Below the pieces are notes generated by a model. It had not been told where the DNA came from and ran no database searches. It saw only the letters and a list, made by a program, of their open reading frames with translations. 32,030 nt of DNA from JBIOHJ01 sp044448905. GTDB taxonomy: Bacteria > Bacteroidota > Bacteroidia > AKYH767-A > OLB10. A program made the position numbers and the translations under genes. The stretch covers positions 1 through 32,030 of the forward strand of contig JBIOHJ010000018.1 in NCBI GenBank assembly GCA_044448905.1, written 5' to 3'. This document shows positions 24,099-32,030 of the stretch, piece after piece. The stretch's first letter is position 1. Every line of letters starts with the position of its first letter.

Positions 24099-26246
24099 TC
24101 AAAGATTATCAATAAAATATTGCGAAATTTTGTTTAAAAGATGAATCCTGTCCTTCCCTCTCACATTATGAGGATGACCTGGATAAACAAAGTAATCAAG
24201 CTGCTTGTTCAGGTCAACGGCTTTTTTTAAATAATTTAAACTGTGCTGCCACACCACTACATCATCCGAAGTTCCATGAATGAGCAATAATTTACAATCG
24301 AGGTTTTTTACATAATTAAGCAAATCGCTGTTCTTGTATCCGTCAGGATTGGCTTGCGGAGTATCCATATAACGCTCTGTGTACATTACTTCGTAATATT
24401 TCCAGTCTGTTACGGGACCGCCTGCAACAGCAGCTTTAAAAATTCCGGGATTGCGGGTTATCATTGATGTTGTCATAAAACCGCCATAGCTCCAGCCGTG
24501 TATTCCCATTCTTTTTTGGTCAACATAAGAAAGCGATTTCAGATAATTCACTCCAACCAACTGGTCGTCCATTTCAACGGTTCCTAAATTTCGAAATACT
24601 GATTGTTCAAATTTCAATCCGCGATTTGCCGAGCCGCGGTTCTCAAGCGTAAATAAAATATATCCATGTTCAGCCATATAATGATACCATAAATCGGCAC
24701 CGCCAAGCCATGTGTTATTAATCAGCTGCACACCGGGACCGCCATAGACATAAACTATAACCGGGTATTTTTTTGTCGAATCAAAATTTATCGGCTTAAA
24801 CATCCGGCAATATAAATCATCTCCCGCTGAACTTTTCAATGTAAAAACGCTCATGCTGCCAAGTGAGTAATCAATTAATGGATTTGGAGCATTCAGTAAT
24901 TCACTTTCTGGCTTTCCTTCCGTGTTGATAATTGAAATCTTTCTTGGTACATCGGTGCTTGAAAAATTATCAATGAAGAAATTGAAGTTTGTATTTAATG
25001 TTACGGTGTGAGTTCCATTGCCTGAAGTAAGTTTCTTTATTGCTCCGGATTTTAAATCTGATTTATAAAAATCGCGGATAATAGGGCTTTCTGCATTTGC
25101 TATAAAATAGGCAGCTGTTCCGGCAGGATTAAATCCTGAAAAATCAGTCACCTCCCAGTTTCCTTTGGTCAGCTGTTTTAGCAATGTACCGTTTGTGCCA
25201 TAAAGGTAAAGATGGTTCCATCCGTCTCTACGGCTTTGCCATATAAACCAGTTGCTATGTTTGGGAACAAATTGCATGGTATGCAAGGGCTGAACATATT
25301 TATCATCGGTTTCTTCAAACAGCGTTTTAACAAAATCGCCTGACTGTGCATTATACTGGTTAAACCAAAGATGATTCTGATCGCGGTTTACTATTGCAAC
25401 GTAAACTGATTTTTCATCAGGGCTCCATGCAACGTTGGTGAGATATTGCTCTTTTGGCTCACCGGTTTTCAGAAATAGAGTTTTGCCTGATGATAAATCA
25501 TAAATACCGACTGTTACTTCGTGGCTTTTATCACCAGCCATCGGGTATTTAATAAGATTTCCTTTTGCAGGGCGTTCTTTTAAATCCATAATCGGGTAAT
25601 CGGTAACCATGGTTTGGTCCATGCGGTAAAACGCAAGGTAGTTTCCATTGGGCGACCAAAAGGTTCCTTTAAATATTCCGAATTCATCGCGGTGAACCGA
25701 ATGTCCATTCACAATATTTTTCTCTGCATCATTGGTAACCTGTATTTTTTTACCGTTCTTAAAAATGAAAATATTGTTATCAATAGTATAAGCAATAGCT
25801 TCAGTAACCGAATCGGCATCCATATTTTCTGCTCCTTCGCCCAGGTTTTTTTCAAGATGTAGTGTAGCTGATTTAGTAAGAAGGTTAAAATGAAAAATTT
25901 TATTTCCGTTTTCAAACGATATATTTTGAAAATCTTTCCAATCCAATGTGGGAAGCTTGGAAAGAGTATCGGCATTAATTTTTTTTAAAGAGACATTTAA
26001 ATCAATTAATGTAAAAAGAGCTGATGCTTTCCCCGAAACGGTTCCTTTCATCGCCTTTTCCCCACCCGTTGTATCTGTATAGGAATAAAAATCGGTTCCC
26101 TTAATCCATTTAAGATTTGGAATTTTTGCAGGTGCAAGGGTTGTTCTTGCATTAAGAACAACATCCTCCATAGTGAGGAGCTTGTTTTGTGCCGGTGAAA
26201 ACAGAAAACAGGAACAACCGAGGAATAATAAAATAATTTTTTTCAT
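24099..26246 (-). CDS. S9 family peptidase, dipeptidyl peptidase IV type
   Basis: The 715-residue protein has a signal peptide (1-19), an N-terminal eight-bladed beta-propeller (about 60-460), and a C-terminal alpha/beta-hydrolase peptidase domain. The catalytic Ser is S586 in GIHGWSYGGFM, the Asp is D661 in HGTSDD, and the His is H693 in YPGHPHNV, spaced 75 and 32 residues apart as in human DPP IV. It should remove Xaa-Pro (or Xaa-Ala) dipeptides from peptide N-termini in the periplasm. Length matches the family. The DPP IV substrate specificity motif was not checked. It is followed downstream by the FN3 gene. Confidence 0.92.
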   Translation of the reverse strand: MKKIILLFLGCSCFLFSPAQNKLLTMEDVVLNARTTLAPAKIPNLKWIKGTDFYSYTDTTGGEKAMKGTVSGKASALFTLIDLNVSLKKINADTLSKLPTLDWKDFQNISFENGNKIFHFNLLTKSATLHLEKNLGEGAENMDADSVTEAIAYTIDNNIFIFKNGKKIQVTNDAEKNIVNGHSVHRDEFGIFKGTFWSPNGNYLAFYRMDQTMVTDYPIMDLKERPAKGNLIKYPMAGDKSHEVTVGIYDLSSGKTLFLKTGEPKEQYLTNVAWSPDEKSVYVAIVNRDQNHLWFNQYNAQSGDFVKTLFEETDDKYVQPLHTMQFVPKHSNWFIWQSRRDGWNHLYLYGTNGTLLKQLTKGNWEVTDFSGFNPAGTAAYFIANAESPIIRDFYKSDLKSGAIKKLTSGNGTHTVTLNTNFNFFIDNFSSTDVPRKISIINTEGKPESELLNAPNPLIDYSLGSMSVFTLKSSAGDDLYCRMFKPINFDSTKKYPVIVYVYGGPGVQLINNTWLGGADLWYHYMAEHGYILFTLENRGSANRGLKFEQSVFRNLGTVEMDDQLVGVNYLKSLSYVDQKRMGIHGWSYGGFMTTSMITRNPGIFKAAVAGGPVTDWKYYEVMYTERYMDTPQANPDGYKNSDLLNYVKNLDCKLLLIHGTSDDVVVWQHSLNYLKKAVDLNKQLDYFVYPGHPHNVRGKDRIHLLNKISQYFIDNL

Positions 26247-26319
26247 AATCTATTTTTTGTAAAAATAATATTTCAGCTGCACAATAAATGAAACAGCAAT
26301 TCTAAAAGATTCAAAATAA

Positions 26320-26348
26320 AAAAGGTTCCTCTTTTGGAAGAACCTTTT
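26320..26348 (-). terminator. Rho-independent terminator of the FKBP gene
   Basis: A nine-base-pair stem (26320-26328 AAAAGGTTC with 26340-26348 GAACCTTTT) and an 11-base loop. On the minus strand it is followed by TTTATTTT, a U-tract, 21 bases after the stop codon. Confidence 0.85.
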
Positions 26349-26368
26349 CAGAAGAAGATTAAAGGAAT

Positions 26369-27061
26369 TTATTTGCCGATCGAGATTAATTCCACTTCAA
26401 AAACCAACGTCTCATTCGGACCTATTTTACCAGAACCTCTTTCGCCATAAGCAAGGTTTCCGGGAATAAACAGTTTCCATTTGGAACCAACTGACATTAA
26501 CTGCAATGCTTCTATCCAACCGGGAATAAATCCATTAACATGATACGTAGCAGGTTGCCCTCTCTCTACTGTACTTTCAAAAACAGTTCCGTCAATTAAA
26601 GTACCATGATAATGTATAGTAACTGTATCAGTTAAAGCTGGCTTAGGTCCTGTTCCCGCTTTCATAATCATGTATTGCAGGCCGCTCGGAAGGGTAACAA
26701 CTCCGGCTTTCTTTGCGTTCTCTTCAAGGAATTTTTTCCCTTTTTCAATATTGGCAGCGCCTTTTTTCGCTGCAGCACCCTGCATAAAACCCTGTATAAT
26801 GCCATCGGCTTCTGAGGCTTTTATTTTGGTTGAATCGCCTTTATACACTGCCTTCATTGCAGCGGCAAGCAGGTCAACATTAACTTCATCAAATCCGCTT
26901 TTCTTCAGGTTACTTCCGATAGATACACCCAGTGCATAACTCACTGAATCTGTTTGATTACTCATGTTAGTTGATTTTGTTTCTGTGCTTTTTTGCCCTT
27001 CACATGCGGTTAAGCTGATAACAGCAGTTGCTGTGAGCATAATTACATTTTTAAGTTTCAT
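26369..27061 (-). CDS. FKBP-type peptidyl-prolyl isomerase lipoprotein
   Basis: The 230-residue lipoprotein has a lipobox LTAC with the acylated Cys at residue 20. A Mip/FkpA-type helical dimerisation domain (about 35-115) is followed by an FKBP domain (about 120-230), with VTIHYHGTLIDGTVFESTVERG, PGWIEALQLM and AYGERGSG. The conserved active-site aromatic residues appear present. It should accelerate prolyl isomerisation of proteins folding in the periplasm or outer membrane. It is monocistronic, with its own terminator. Confidence 0.92.
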   Translation of the reverse strand: MKLKNVIMLTATAVISLTACEGQKSTETKSTNMSNQTDSVSYALGVSIGSNLKKSGFDEVNVDLLAAAMKAVYKGDSTKIKASEADGIIQGFMQGAAAKKGAANIEKGKKFLEENAKKAGVVTLPSGLQYMIMKAGTGPKPALTDTVTIHYHGTLIDGTVFESTVERGQPATYHVNGFIPGWIEALQLMSVGSKWKLFIPGNLAYGERGSGKIGPNETLVFEVELISIGK

Positions 27062-27200
27062 TTTTAGTGTTTTTTAAATTTTGAAGGGGCGAATATACAC
27101 CTTTTATTTATCCGCAAAGTGGATTAATCATGTATTTTAAAATGGAACAGATTTTAAGTAAAAAGGGGTTTCGCTGATTACTTATTCCAGATAAAAAAAA

Positions 27201-27707
27201 TTAATTAGTTTTTATTAACTCAAGAATTTTTTCAACTTTAATATCTTCTCCTTTCACAGTAAACAAAGCTTTCGAATAAAACTCATCCCTGAAGGGTAAA
27301 ACATCCATAATAAAATCCATTAGCTTTATATCAGAAAGTTCTTTAATCAAAGGACGTTTTGCTTTTGATTTTGCGAGCCTGTGAAACAGGCTGCCATGAG
27401 ACATGCTTATATAGATTGTAATGCCTGTTTCATTCATCAGTTGCAAATTATCATTAAAGCAGGGAGTTCCTCCCCCGGTAGCCACCACAACTTCTTCTTT
27501 GGTTGAAATATCTTTAAGCGTGTTGGACTCCAATGTCCTGAATTTTTTTTCACCTTCTTCCTCTTCAAATATTTTAGAAATGCTTTTCCCATTTTGCTGT
27601 TCAATCGCTTCATCGAGATCAACAAACAGGTACCCGAGTTTTTTTGCAAGTTTTTTCCCTACGGTACTTTTACCGCAACCCATAAAACCGATGAGGTAAA
27701 TTCGCAT
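27201..27707 (-). CDS. aroK: Shikimate kinase
   Basis: The 168-residue protein has the Walker A loop GFMGCGKST (7-15), shikimate-binding D32 in VDLDEAI, R57 in KKFRTLE, the GGG of ATGGGTP (78-80), lid R118 in AKRPL and R140 near the C-terminus. It phosphorylates shikimate at O3 with ATP, fifth step of the chorismate pathway. The ATG at 27707 is preferred over 27734, which overlaps the def stop region and adds nine unconserved residues. It is the last gene of ruvX-def-aroK, 10 bases after def. Confidence 0.95.
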   Translation of the reverse strand: MRIYLIGFMGCGKSTVGKKLAKKLGYLFVDLDEAIEQQNGKSISKIFEEEEGEKKFRTLESNTLKDISTKEEVVVATGGGTPCFNDNLQLMNETGITIYISMSHGSLFHRLAKSKAKRPLIKELSDIKLMDFIMDVLPFRDEFYSKALFTVKGEDIKVEKILELIKTN

Positions 27708-27717
27708 AGGGTAAGCG

Positions 27718-28278
27718 TTATCTCTTAACAGCAAATTTCATTTTATATTCTACATCTACTTTTCCGATTGAGATGTCACTGAGCTTGCCTTTTATTAACC
27801 GTTTTTTAAATGATGAAAGCCTGTCAACAAATAGAATGCCTTCAATATGATCGTATTCATGCTGAATGATACGTGCAGCAATGCCACTAAATGTTTCATC
27901 ATGTTCAACGAAATTTTCGTCAAAATATTTTAACCGGATGTTTCCCTTTCGTTCAACATCTTCGCGTATTCCCGGAATGCTGAGACATCCTTCATTAAAT
28001 TTCCATTCTTCGCCTTCCTCATTCACCATCATGGGATTGATAAACACTTTTTTAAAATTTTCTAACCCTTCTTCTTCGTCTTTAAAGGGAGCACCATCCG
28101 TTATAAACAACCGGATTGAAAAATTTATTTGCGGAGCTGCCAAGCCTACCCCCTGAGAAAAATACATGGTTTCGTACATATCGGCAATTAATTGTTTTAA
28201 GTCCGGGTAGTTTTTATCAATTTCTCCCGCACGTTTTTTTAAAACCGGGTGGCCGAAGGCTACTATAGGATATACCAT
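27718..28278 (-). CDS. def: Peptide deformylase
   Basis: The 186-residue enzyme has all three motifs: GVGLAAPQ (43-50), EGCLS (96-100; C98 a metal ligand) and HEYDH (140-144; H140 and H144 metal ligands, E141 catalytic). It removes the formyl group from N-terminal Met of new proteins. It sits between ruvX and aroK with gaps of about 10 bases, so one operon. Confidence 0.96.
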   Translation of the reverse strand: MVYPIVAFGHPVLKKRAGEIDKNYPDLKQLIADMYETMYFSQGVGLAAPQINFSIRLFITDGAPFKDEEEGLENFKKVFINPMMVNEEGEEWKFNEGCLSIPGIREDVERKGNIRLKYFDENFVEHDETFSGIAARIIQHEYDHIEGILFVDRLSSFKKRLIKGKLSDISIGKVDVEYKMKFAVKR

Positions 28279-28288
28279 TGAAAAACGA

Positions 28289-28711
28289 TTATTGTTTATT
28301 GCTTTCTGATTCGAGGTAGGATTGTAAAATTAAAATAGCGCTTACCATATCAACCAATTCCTTATTCTGCCTTTCTGATTTCTTTAATCCTGACTGAAGT
28401 AAAGAATGTTGTGCAATTTTTGAAGTAAATCGTTCATCCATTCTTTTCACAGGAATATTCTTAAATTTATTTTCTAATTGCCTTACAAATTCATTAGTGC
28501 TTTTAGCAGAATCTGAGGGGAGATTATTCATTTGCTTTGGTTCACCAACAACAATACATTCCACTTCATTATTCAATACGTAACTCTCCAGGAAAGAAAA
28601 TATTTCCTGTGTGGCAACAGTTGAAAGCCCCGATGCAATTATTTTTTGAGGATCGGTAACAGCAATACCAACCCGTTTGGTTCCATAATCTATAGCGAGT
28701 ATTCTTCCCAT
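28289..28711 (-). CDS. ruvX: RuvX/YqgF-type Holliday junction resolvase-like nuclease
   Basis: The 140-residue protein has the RNase H-like fold signature: D8 in LAIDYGTKRVGIAVTD, MDERFTS (D92, E93) and D121 in LVDMVSA. In E. coli YqgF acts in pre-16S rRNA 5' processing; Holliday junction resolution is also proposed. The ATG at 28711 is chosen because the first ten residues then match the family start; the ATG at 28729 adds six residues. First gene of the ruvX-def-aroK operon. Confidence 0.92.
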   Translation of the reverse strand: MGRILAIDYGTKRVGIAVTDPQKIIASGLSTVATQEIFSFLESYVLNNEVECIVVGEPKQMNNLPSDSAKSTNEFVRQLENKFKNIPVKRMDERFTSKIAQHSLLQSGLKKSERQNKELVDMVSAILILQSYLESESNKQ

Positions 28712-28782
28712 ATTAATTATCATCGGCACTGCGACAAAATTAGAAAAAACATTGTGGGTTTATCTTTTAAGACTTATTCATT

Positions 28783-28790
28783 TACTTTTG
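28783..28790 (+). promoter_or_regulatory. -7 promoter element of the dapD operon
   Basis: TACTTTTG fits TAnnTTTG. TTTA at 28759-28762, one base off TTTG, lies 20 bases upstream, the correct -33 spacing. The dapD ATG is 28 bases downstream. Confidence 0.5.
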
Positions 28791-28818
28791 TAATCCGAAA
28801 AAATATTAAATCATAGTT

Positions 28819-29628
28819 ATGTATCGCGAAATAATAGAAGAAGCCTGGAATGACAGAAAGTTGCTTGATGAAACAGCCACGCAAATTGCGGTGAAAGAAA
28901 TTATAGAAATGCTGGATGAAGGCAAAATGCGCGTTGCCGAACCGGTAAACGGGGAATGGAAAGTAAATGACTGGCTTAAAAAAGCGGTGATTCTCTATTT
29001 TCCTATCATGCATATGAAAACAATTGAGATAGGTCCGTTTGAATTTCATGATAAAATTGCTTTGAAAAAGAATTTTGAAAAGCTGGGAGTACGGGTTGTA
29101 CCGAATGCAGTTGCGCGTTATGGTTCTTATCTTGCACCCGGAGTAGTCATGATGCCTTCGTACGTAAACATAGGCGCATATGTTGATACGGGTACTATGA
29201 TTGATACCTGGGCAACCGTAGGTTCGTGCGCGCAAATCGGGAAAAATGTTCACCTGAGTGGTGGTGTGGGAATTGGCGGAGTGCTTGAACCTGTGCAGGC
29301 TTCACCGGTTATTATTGAAGATGGTTGTTTTATTGGTTCGCGCTGCATAGTTGTTGAAGGTGTGCGTGTTCAAAAGGAAGCGGTGCTGGGCGCCAATGTT
29401 GTATTGACCATGTCAACTAAAATTATTGATGTTACCGAAAAGGTGCCAAAAGAATATAAAGGTATTATACCTTCACGATCTGTTGTGATTCCCGGAAGCT
29501 ATACCAAAACTTTTACTGCAGGAAATTTTAATGTACCCTGTGCTTTGATAATTGGAAAACGGAAGGAATCAACCGATCTGAAAACCTCTCTGAATGAAGC
29601 TTTGCGCGAACATAACGTAGCAGTTTGA
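28819..29628 (+). CDS. dapD: 2,3,4,5-tetrahydropyridine-2,6-dicarboxylate N-succinyltransferase
   Basis: The 269-residue protein is a left-handed beta-helix acyltransferase: an N-terminal helical part (1-100), hexapeptide repeats (about 100-235) with VNIGAYVDTGTMIDTWATVG and SGGVGIGGVLEP as family marks, and a C-terminal tail. It transfers succinyl from CoA to tetrahydrodipicolinate in lysine/diaminopimelate synthesis. First gene of a plus-strand operon. Confidence 0.95.
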   Translation: MYREIIEEAWNDRKLLDETATQIAVKEIIEMLDEGKMRVAEPVNGEWKVNDWLKKAVILYFPIMHMKTIEIGPFEFHDKIALKKNFEKLGVRVVPNAVARYGSYLAPGVVMMPSYVNIGAYVDTGTMIDTWATVGSCAQIGKNVHLSGGVGIGGVLEPVQASPVIIEDGCFIGSRCIVVEGVRVQKEAVLGANVVLTMSTKIIDVTEKVPKEYKGIIPSRSVVIPGSYTKTFTAGNFNVPCALIIGKRKESTDLKTSLNEALREHNVAV

Positions 29629-29631
29629 CCC

Positions 29632-30621
29632 TTGAACTCCCGAATTCTCATTATCCAGACTGCGTTCATTGGTGATGTTATTCTTGCCACACCGCTAATT
29701 GAAAAGTTGAAACGATTTTTTCCGCAGGCACAAATAGATTTCTTATTGAGAAAGGGAAATGAAAATCTTTTGGAAAATCACCCGCATTTAAACCGCATTT
29801 TAATTTGGGATAAAAAGAAAAATAAATTTTCAAATCTTTTTAAGATTATTATAGAAATCAGGAAGAGAAAATATGATTGTGTGATAAACCTTCAGCGTTT
29901 TCCCTCTACCGGATTCATTACCATTTTCTCAGGAGCAAAAACAAAAATAGGATTCAATAAAAACCCGTTGTCGTTTTTATTTACTGAAAAAGTAAATCAT
30001 AAAATAGGAAGTGGCATTCATGAAGTTAACAGGAATCTTAACCTGGTTAAAAAATTAACCGATGAAAGTCCGGAAATACCGAAGTTATATCCTTCAATAA
30101 AGGATTTTGAAAGTGTAAAGCAATATCAATCTGAAAAATACGCTTGTATAGCCCCGACATCAGTTTGGTTTACGAAACAATTGCCGCAAAGCAAATGGCT
30201 GGAGCTGATTGAAAGATTAAATTCGAAATTTTTGATATACCTGATTGGAGGAAATGAGGATATAAAAGTGTGCGATGAAATTATTTTAAAATCATCACAT
30301 AGAAACATTATCAACCTCGCAGGAAAACTTTCTTTTCTACAGACTGCCGCATTAATGAAAGGAGCCGAAATGAATTATGTGAATGATTCAGCACCTATGC
30401 ACATTGCATCAGCAATGAATGCACCGTTAACTGCATTTTTTTGTTCTACTATTCCTGATTTCGGGTTTGGTCCATTGTCAAAAAAATCAAAAACAGTTGA
30501 GACTTTAGTAAAATTAAGTTGCCGCCCTTGTGGATTGCATGGATATAAAAGCTGCCCGGAAAAACATTTTAAATGTGCCACAACAATTTTGATGACGGAC
30601 GATCTTGTAAATTTCGGCTGA
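29632..30621 (+). CDS. Glycosyltransferase family 9 (heptosyltransferase-like)
   Basis: The 329-residue protein begins with ILIIQTAFIGDVILATPL, the GT9 nucleotide-sugar-binding start. Later it has CIAPTSVWFTKQLPQSKW, LIGGNEDI and NYVNDSAPMHIASAM, all typical of ADP-heptose:LPS heptosyltransferases. It should add a sugar to lipopolysaccharide core or a related glycan. The TTG at 29632 is the start: an in-frame TGA, which is the dapD stop, lies two codons upstream, and no other start precedes the conserved N-terminus. It follows dapD after 3 bases. Confidence 0.9.
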   Translation: MNSRILIIQTAFIGDVILATPLIEKLKRFFPQAQIDFLLRKGNENLLENHPHLNRILIWDKKKNKFSNLFKIIIEIRKRKYDCVINLQRFPSTGFITIFSGAKTKIGFNKNPLSFLFTEKVNHKIGSGIHEVNRNLNLVKKLTDESPEIPKLYPSIKDFESVKQYQSEKYACIAPTSVWFTKQLPQSKWLELIERLNSKFLIYLIGGNEDIKVCDEIILKSSHRNIINLAGKLSFLQTAALMKGAEMNYVNDSAPMHIASAMNAPLTAFFCSTIPDFGFGPLSKKSKTVETLVKLSCRPCGLHGYKSCPEKHFKCATTILMTDDLVNFG

Positions 30622-31202
30622 TGAACGTTGCTGAGCAAATAAAAGAAGAAGTTGCAAAATGCCTGACTGTATTAAAATCAGGAGGCATTATTTTATATCC
30701 CACCGATACCATTTGGGGAATAGGGTGTGATGCCACTAATGAAGAAGTGGTAAAAAAGATTTTTATTCTTAAGAACAGAGATGATTCAAAGGGCTTTATT
30801 GTTTTACTTGATGCACCGGAAAAGTTAAACAAGTATGTAAAAGATGTTCCTGCTCAAGCGTGGGACTTGATTGAGTACAGCGAAAAACCTTTAACTATCG
30901 TTTATCCAGGGGCCGTTAACATTGCAAAAAATTTAATTGCTGATGATGGAACTGCCGCAATCAGAATTGTTAAAAATGATTTTTGCAGTGAGTTAATTCA
31001 CAAATCAGGAAAGCCATTGGTTTCCACTTCGGCCAATATCAGTGGCGAAATTGCTCCTTTATCGTTCAGTGAAATCAATTCAGATATATTATCAAAAGTA
31101 GATTATGTGGTAAATTTGCCTCACGAAAAAAATAAAACAGGCAAGCCTTCCACCATTATAAAAATCGAGTTGAACGGAGTGATTAAATTTTTAAGGAAGT
31201 AA
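30621..31202 (+). CDS. tsaC: L-threonylcarbamoyladenylate synthase (TsaC/YwlC-type)
   Basis: The 193-residue protein is a YrdC/Sua5 domain alone, with GGIILYPTDTIWGIGCDATN, KNRDDSKGFIVLLD and STSANISG. It makes threonylcarbamoyl-AMP from threonine, bicarbonate and ATP for t6A37 in tRNA. The ATG at 30621 overlaps the previous stop by one base (TGATG), a translational-coupling arrangement. No separate C-terminal Sua5 domain is present. Confidence 0.93.
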   Translation: MNVAEQIKEEVAKCLTVLKSGGIILYPTDTIWGIGCDATNEEVVKKIFILKNRDDSKGFIVLLDAPEKLNKYVKDVPAQAWDLIEYSEKPLTIVYPGAVNIAKNLIADDGTAAIRIVKNDFCSELIHKSGKPLVSTSANISGEIAPLSFSEINSDILSKVDYVVNLPHEKNKTGKPSTIIKIELNGVIKFLRK

Positions 31203-31237
31203 TATCGCGGCATTCAATAGTCATCAAATTATAAGGA

Positions 31238-32030
31238 GTGAAAAAACATCTCTCTCATCCTGTTTTTAATATAGTTTCAGAAGTCTGTGAAAAGGAAAGC
31301 GTGCAGGCTTTTGTGATTGGAGGTTTTGTGCGCGATATTTTTTTAAAGCGCTCATCTAAAGACATTGACATTGTAATTATCGGTGATGGAATTGATATTG
31401 CAAAAAAAGTTGCAGCCAAAACCGGGGAAGAAACCAACGTAGCGGTTTTTAAAAATTTTGGAACCGCTATGCTGCAGCTTGATGATTACCAGGTTGAATT
31501 TGTAGGGGCGCGAAAAGAATCTTACCGGGAGGATTCACGAAAGCCATTAGTTACTTCAGGTTCACTTGAAGATGACCAGAAACGAAGAGATTTTACTATT
31601 AACGCGCTTGCTCTTTCGTTATCAAAAAAAAATTTTGGAGAGCTTGTTGACCCGTTTAAAGGACTGGATGATTTGAATAATGGAATTATCCGCACACCAC
31701 TTGATGCAGACATCACTTATTCTGATGACCCTTTGCGCATGATGCGTGCAATACGTTTCGCATCTCAGTTGGGTTTTAACATTGAAAAAAAATCGTTCGA
31801 TGCAATCAGCAGAAATATAGAGCGATTAAAAATTATCTCGATGGAGCGCATAAGCGAAGAGTTGAATAAAATAATTCTCTCTCCAAAGCCATCCATTGGT
31901 TTTAAATTGCTATTTGATTCGGGGTTGCTGAAAGTTTTCTTTCCCCAAATAGTCGCTTTACAAGGAGTGAAAATTGTAAACGGTCAGGCTCACAAAGATA
32001 ATTTCTATCACACGTTAAAAGTGCTCGATA
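31238..32030 (+). CDS. cca: CCA tRNA nucleotidyltransferase / poly(A) polymerase-type protein (partial)
   Basis: The first 264 codons are visible; the window edge cuts the gene. Motifs are GGFVRD (28-33), DID (D42 and D44, metal ligands), RRDFTINALAL and DPLRMMRAIRFASQLGF; the last residues (NFYHTLKVLD) begin an HD domain. It adds or repairs CCA at tRNA 3' ends. GTG 31238 is the start because TAA lies four bases upstream in frame and the sequence right after it matches the family N-terminus. The 35-base gap from tsaC suggests the same operon. Confidence 0.93.
   Translation, partial: MKKHLSHPVFNIVSEVCEKESVQAFVIGGFVRDIFLKRSSKDIDIVIIGDGIDIAKKVAAKTGEETNVAVFKNFGTAMLQLDDYQVEFVGARKESYREDSRKPLVTSGSLEDDQKRRDFTINALALSLSKKNFGELVDPFKGLDDLNNGIIRTPLDADITYSDDPLRMMRAIRFASQLGFNIEKKSFDAISRNIERLKIISMERISEELNKIILSPKPSIGFKLLFDSGLLKVFFPQIVALQGVKIVNGQAHKDNFYHTLKVLD

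Noticed and set aside
28774..29253. 159-residue minus-strand ORF opposite dapD
   Set aside because: It is fully antisense to dapD, whose frame is confirmed by hexapeptide motifs; the translation is His/Phe/Tyr-rich as antisense shadows are.

Overview
The window looks like chromosomal DNA of a Bacteroidota bacterium (Chitinophagales/Sphingobacteriales-like). It is AT-rich. Several secreted proteins end in type IX secretion (T9SS) C-terminal sorting domains. Several genes have TAnnTTTG-type -7 promoter elements, Shine-Dalgarno signals are weak, and the families are typical of the phylum: DUF4199, Omp28, an S9 dipeptidyl peptidase of DPP IV type, a TPR-hybrid kinase, and an AraC regulator with an HMA-like N-terminus. 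No rRNA, tRNA, CRISPR, insertion sequence or phage gene was seen. The assignment rests on gene content only.

Layout. Bases 1-5.4 kb hold the tail of a small membrane protein, a T9SS cargo protein, a TMEM175-type potassium channel, a class III nucleotide cyclase cut by an in-frame TAG, a DUF1328 mini-membrane protein, and a solitary PGM1-like ATP-grasp ligase. Bases 5.5-12.1 kb look like an envelope and stress-signalling stretch: CDP-alcohol phosphatidyltransferase, OmpA/glycine-zipper lipoprotein, Lmo0937-like mini-membrane protein, HMA-AraC regulator, two paralogous single-domain response regulators, a 24-residue hydrophobic micro-ORF, a Tat-signal pirin, a DUF4199 protein, a membrane-anchored LuxR-type regulator and a CHMI-type tautomerase. 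Bases 12.3-16.3 kb hold a hybrid kinase carrying its own phosphorelay (TPR, TM, HisKA, HATPase, REC, Hpt) and a two-gene operon of unknown function. Bases 16.3-24.0 kb are a T9SS cargo cluster of five proteins (one cut by an in-frame TAG), plus a frameshifted NIPSNAP-like gene and a 616-base gap. Bases 24.1-32.0 kb are mostly housekeeping: DPP IV peptidase, FKBP lipoprotein, a ruvX-def-aroK operon on the minus strand, and divergently a dapD-glycosyltransferase 9-tsaC/ywlC-cca operon on the plus strand, the last gene cut by the window edge.

The most notable observation is three damaged genes among otherwise intact ones. Two are interrupted by a single in-frame TAG, each directly after a leucine codon, with the downstream frame and key residues preserved. 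The third has a one-base deletion. Recent pseudogenisation, sequencing error or stop-codon readthrough could explain these. Genome-wide TAG reassignment is not supported, because long neighbouring genes have no internal TAG and two intact genes end in TAG. No clearly novel multi-gene system was recognised; the best candidates for unexplored biology are the interrupted cyclase, the HMA-AraC regulator, the membrane-tethered LuxR protein and the orphan ATP-grasp ligase.
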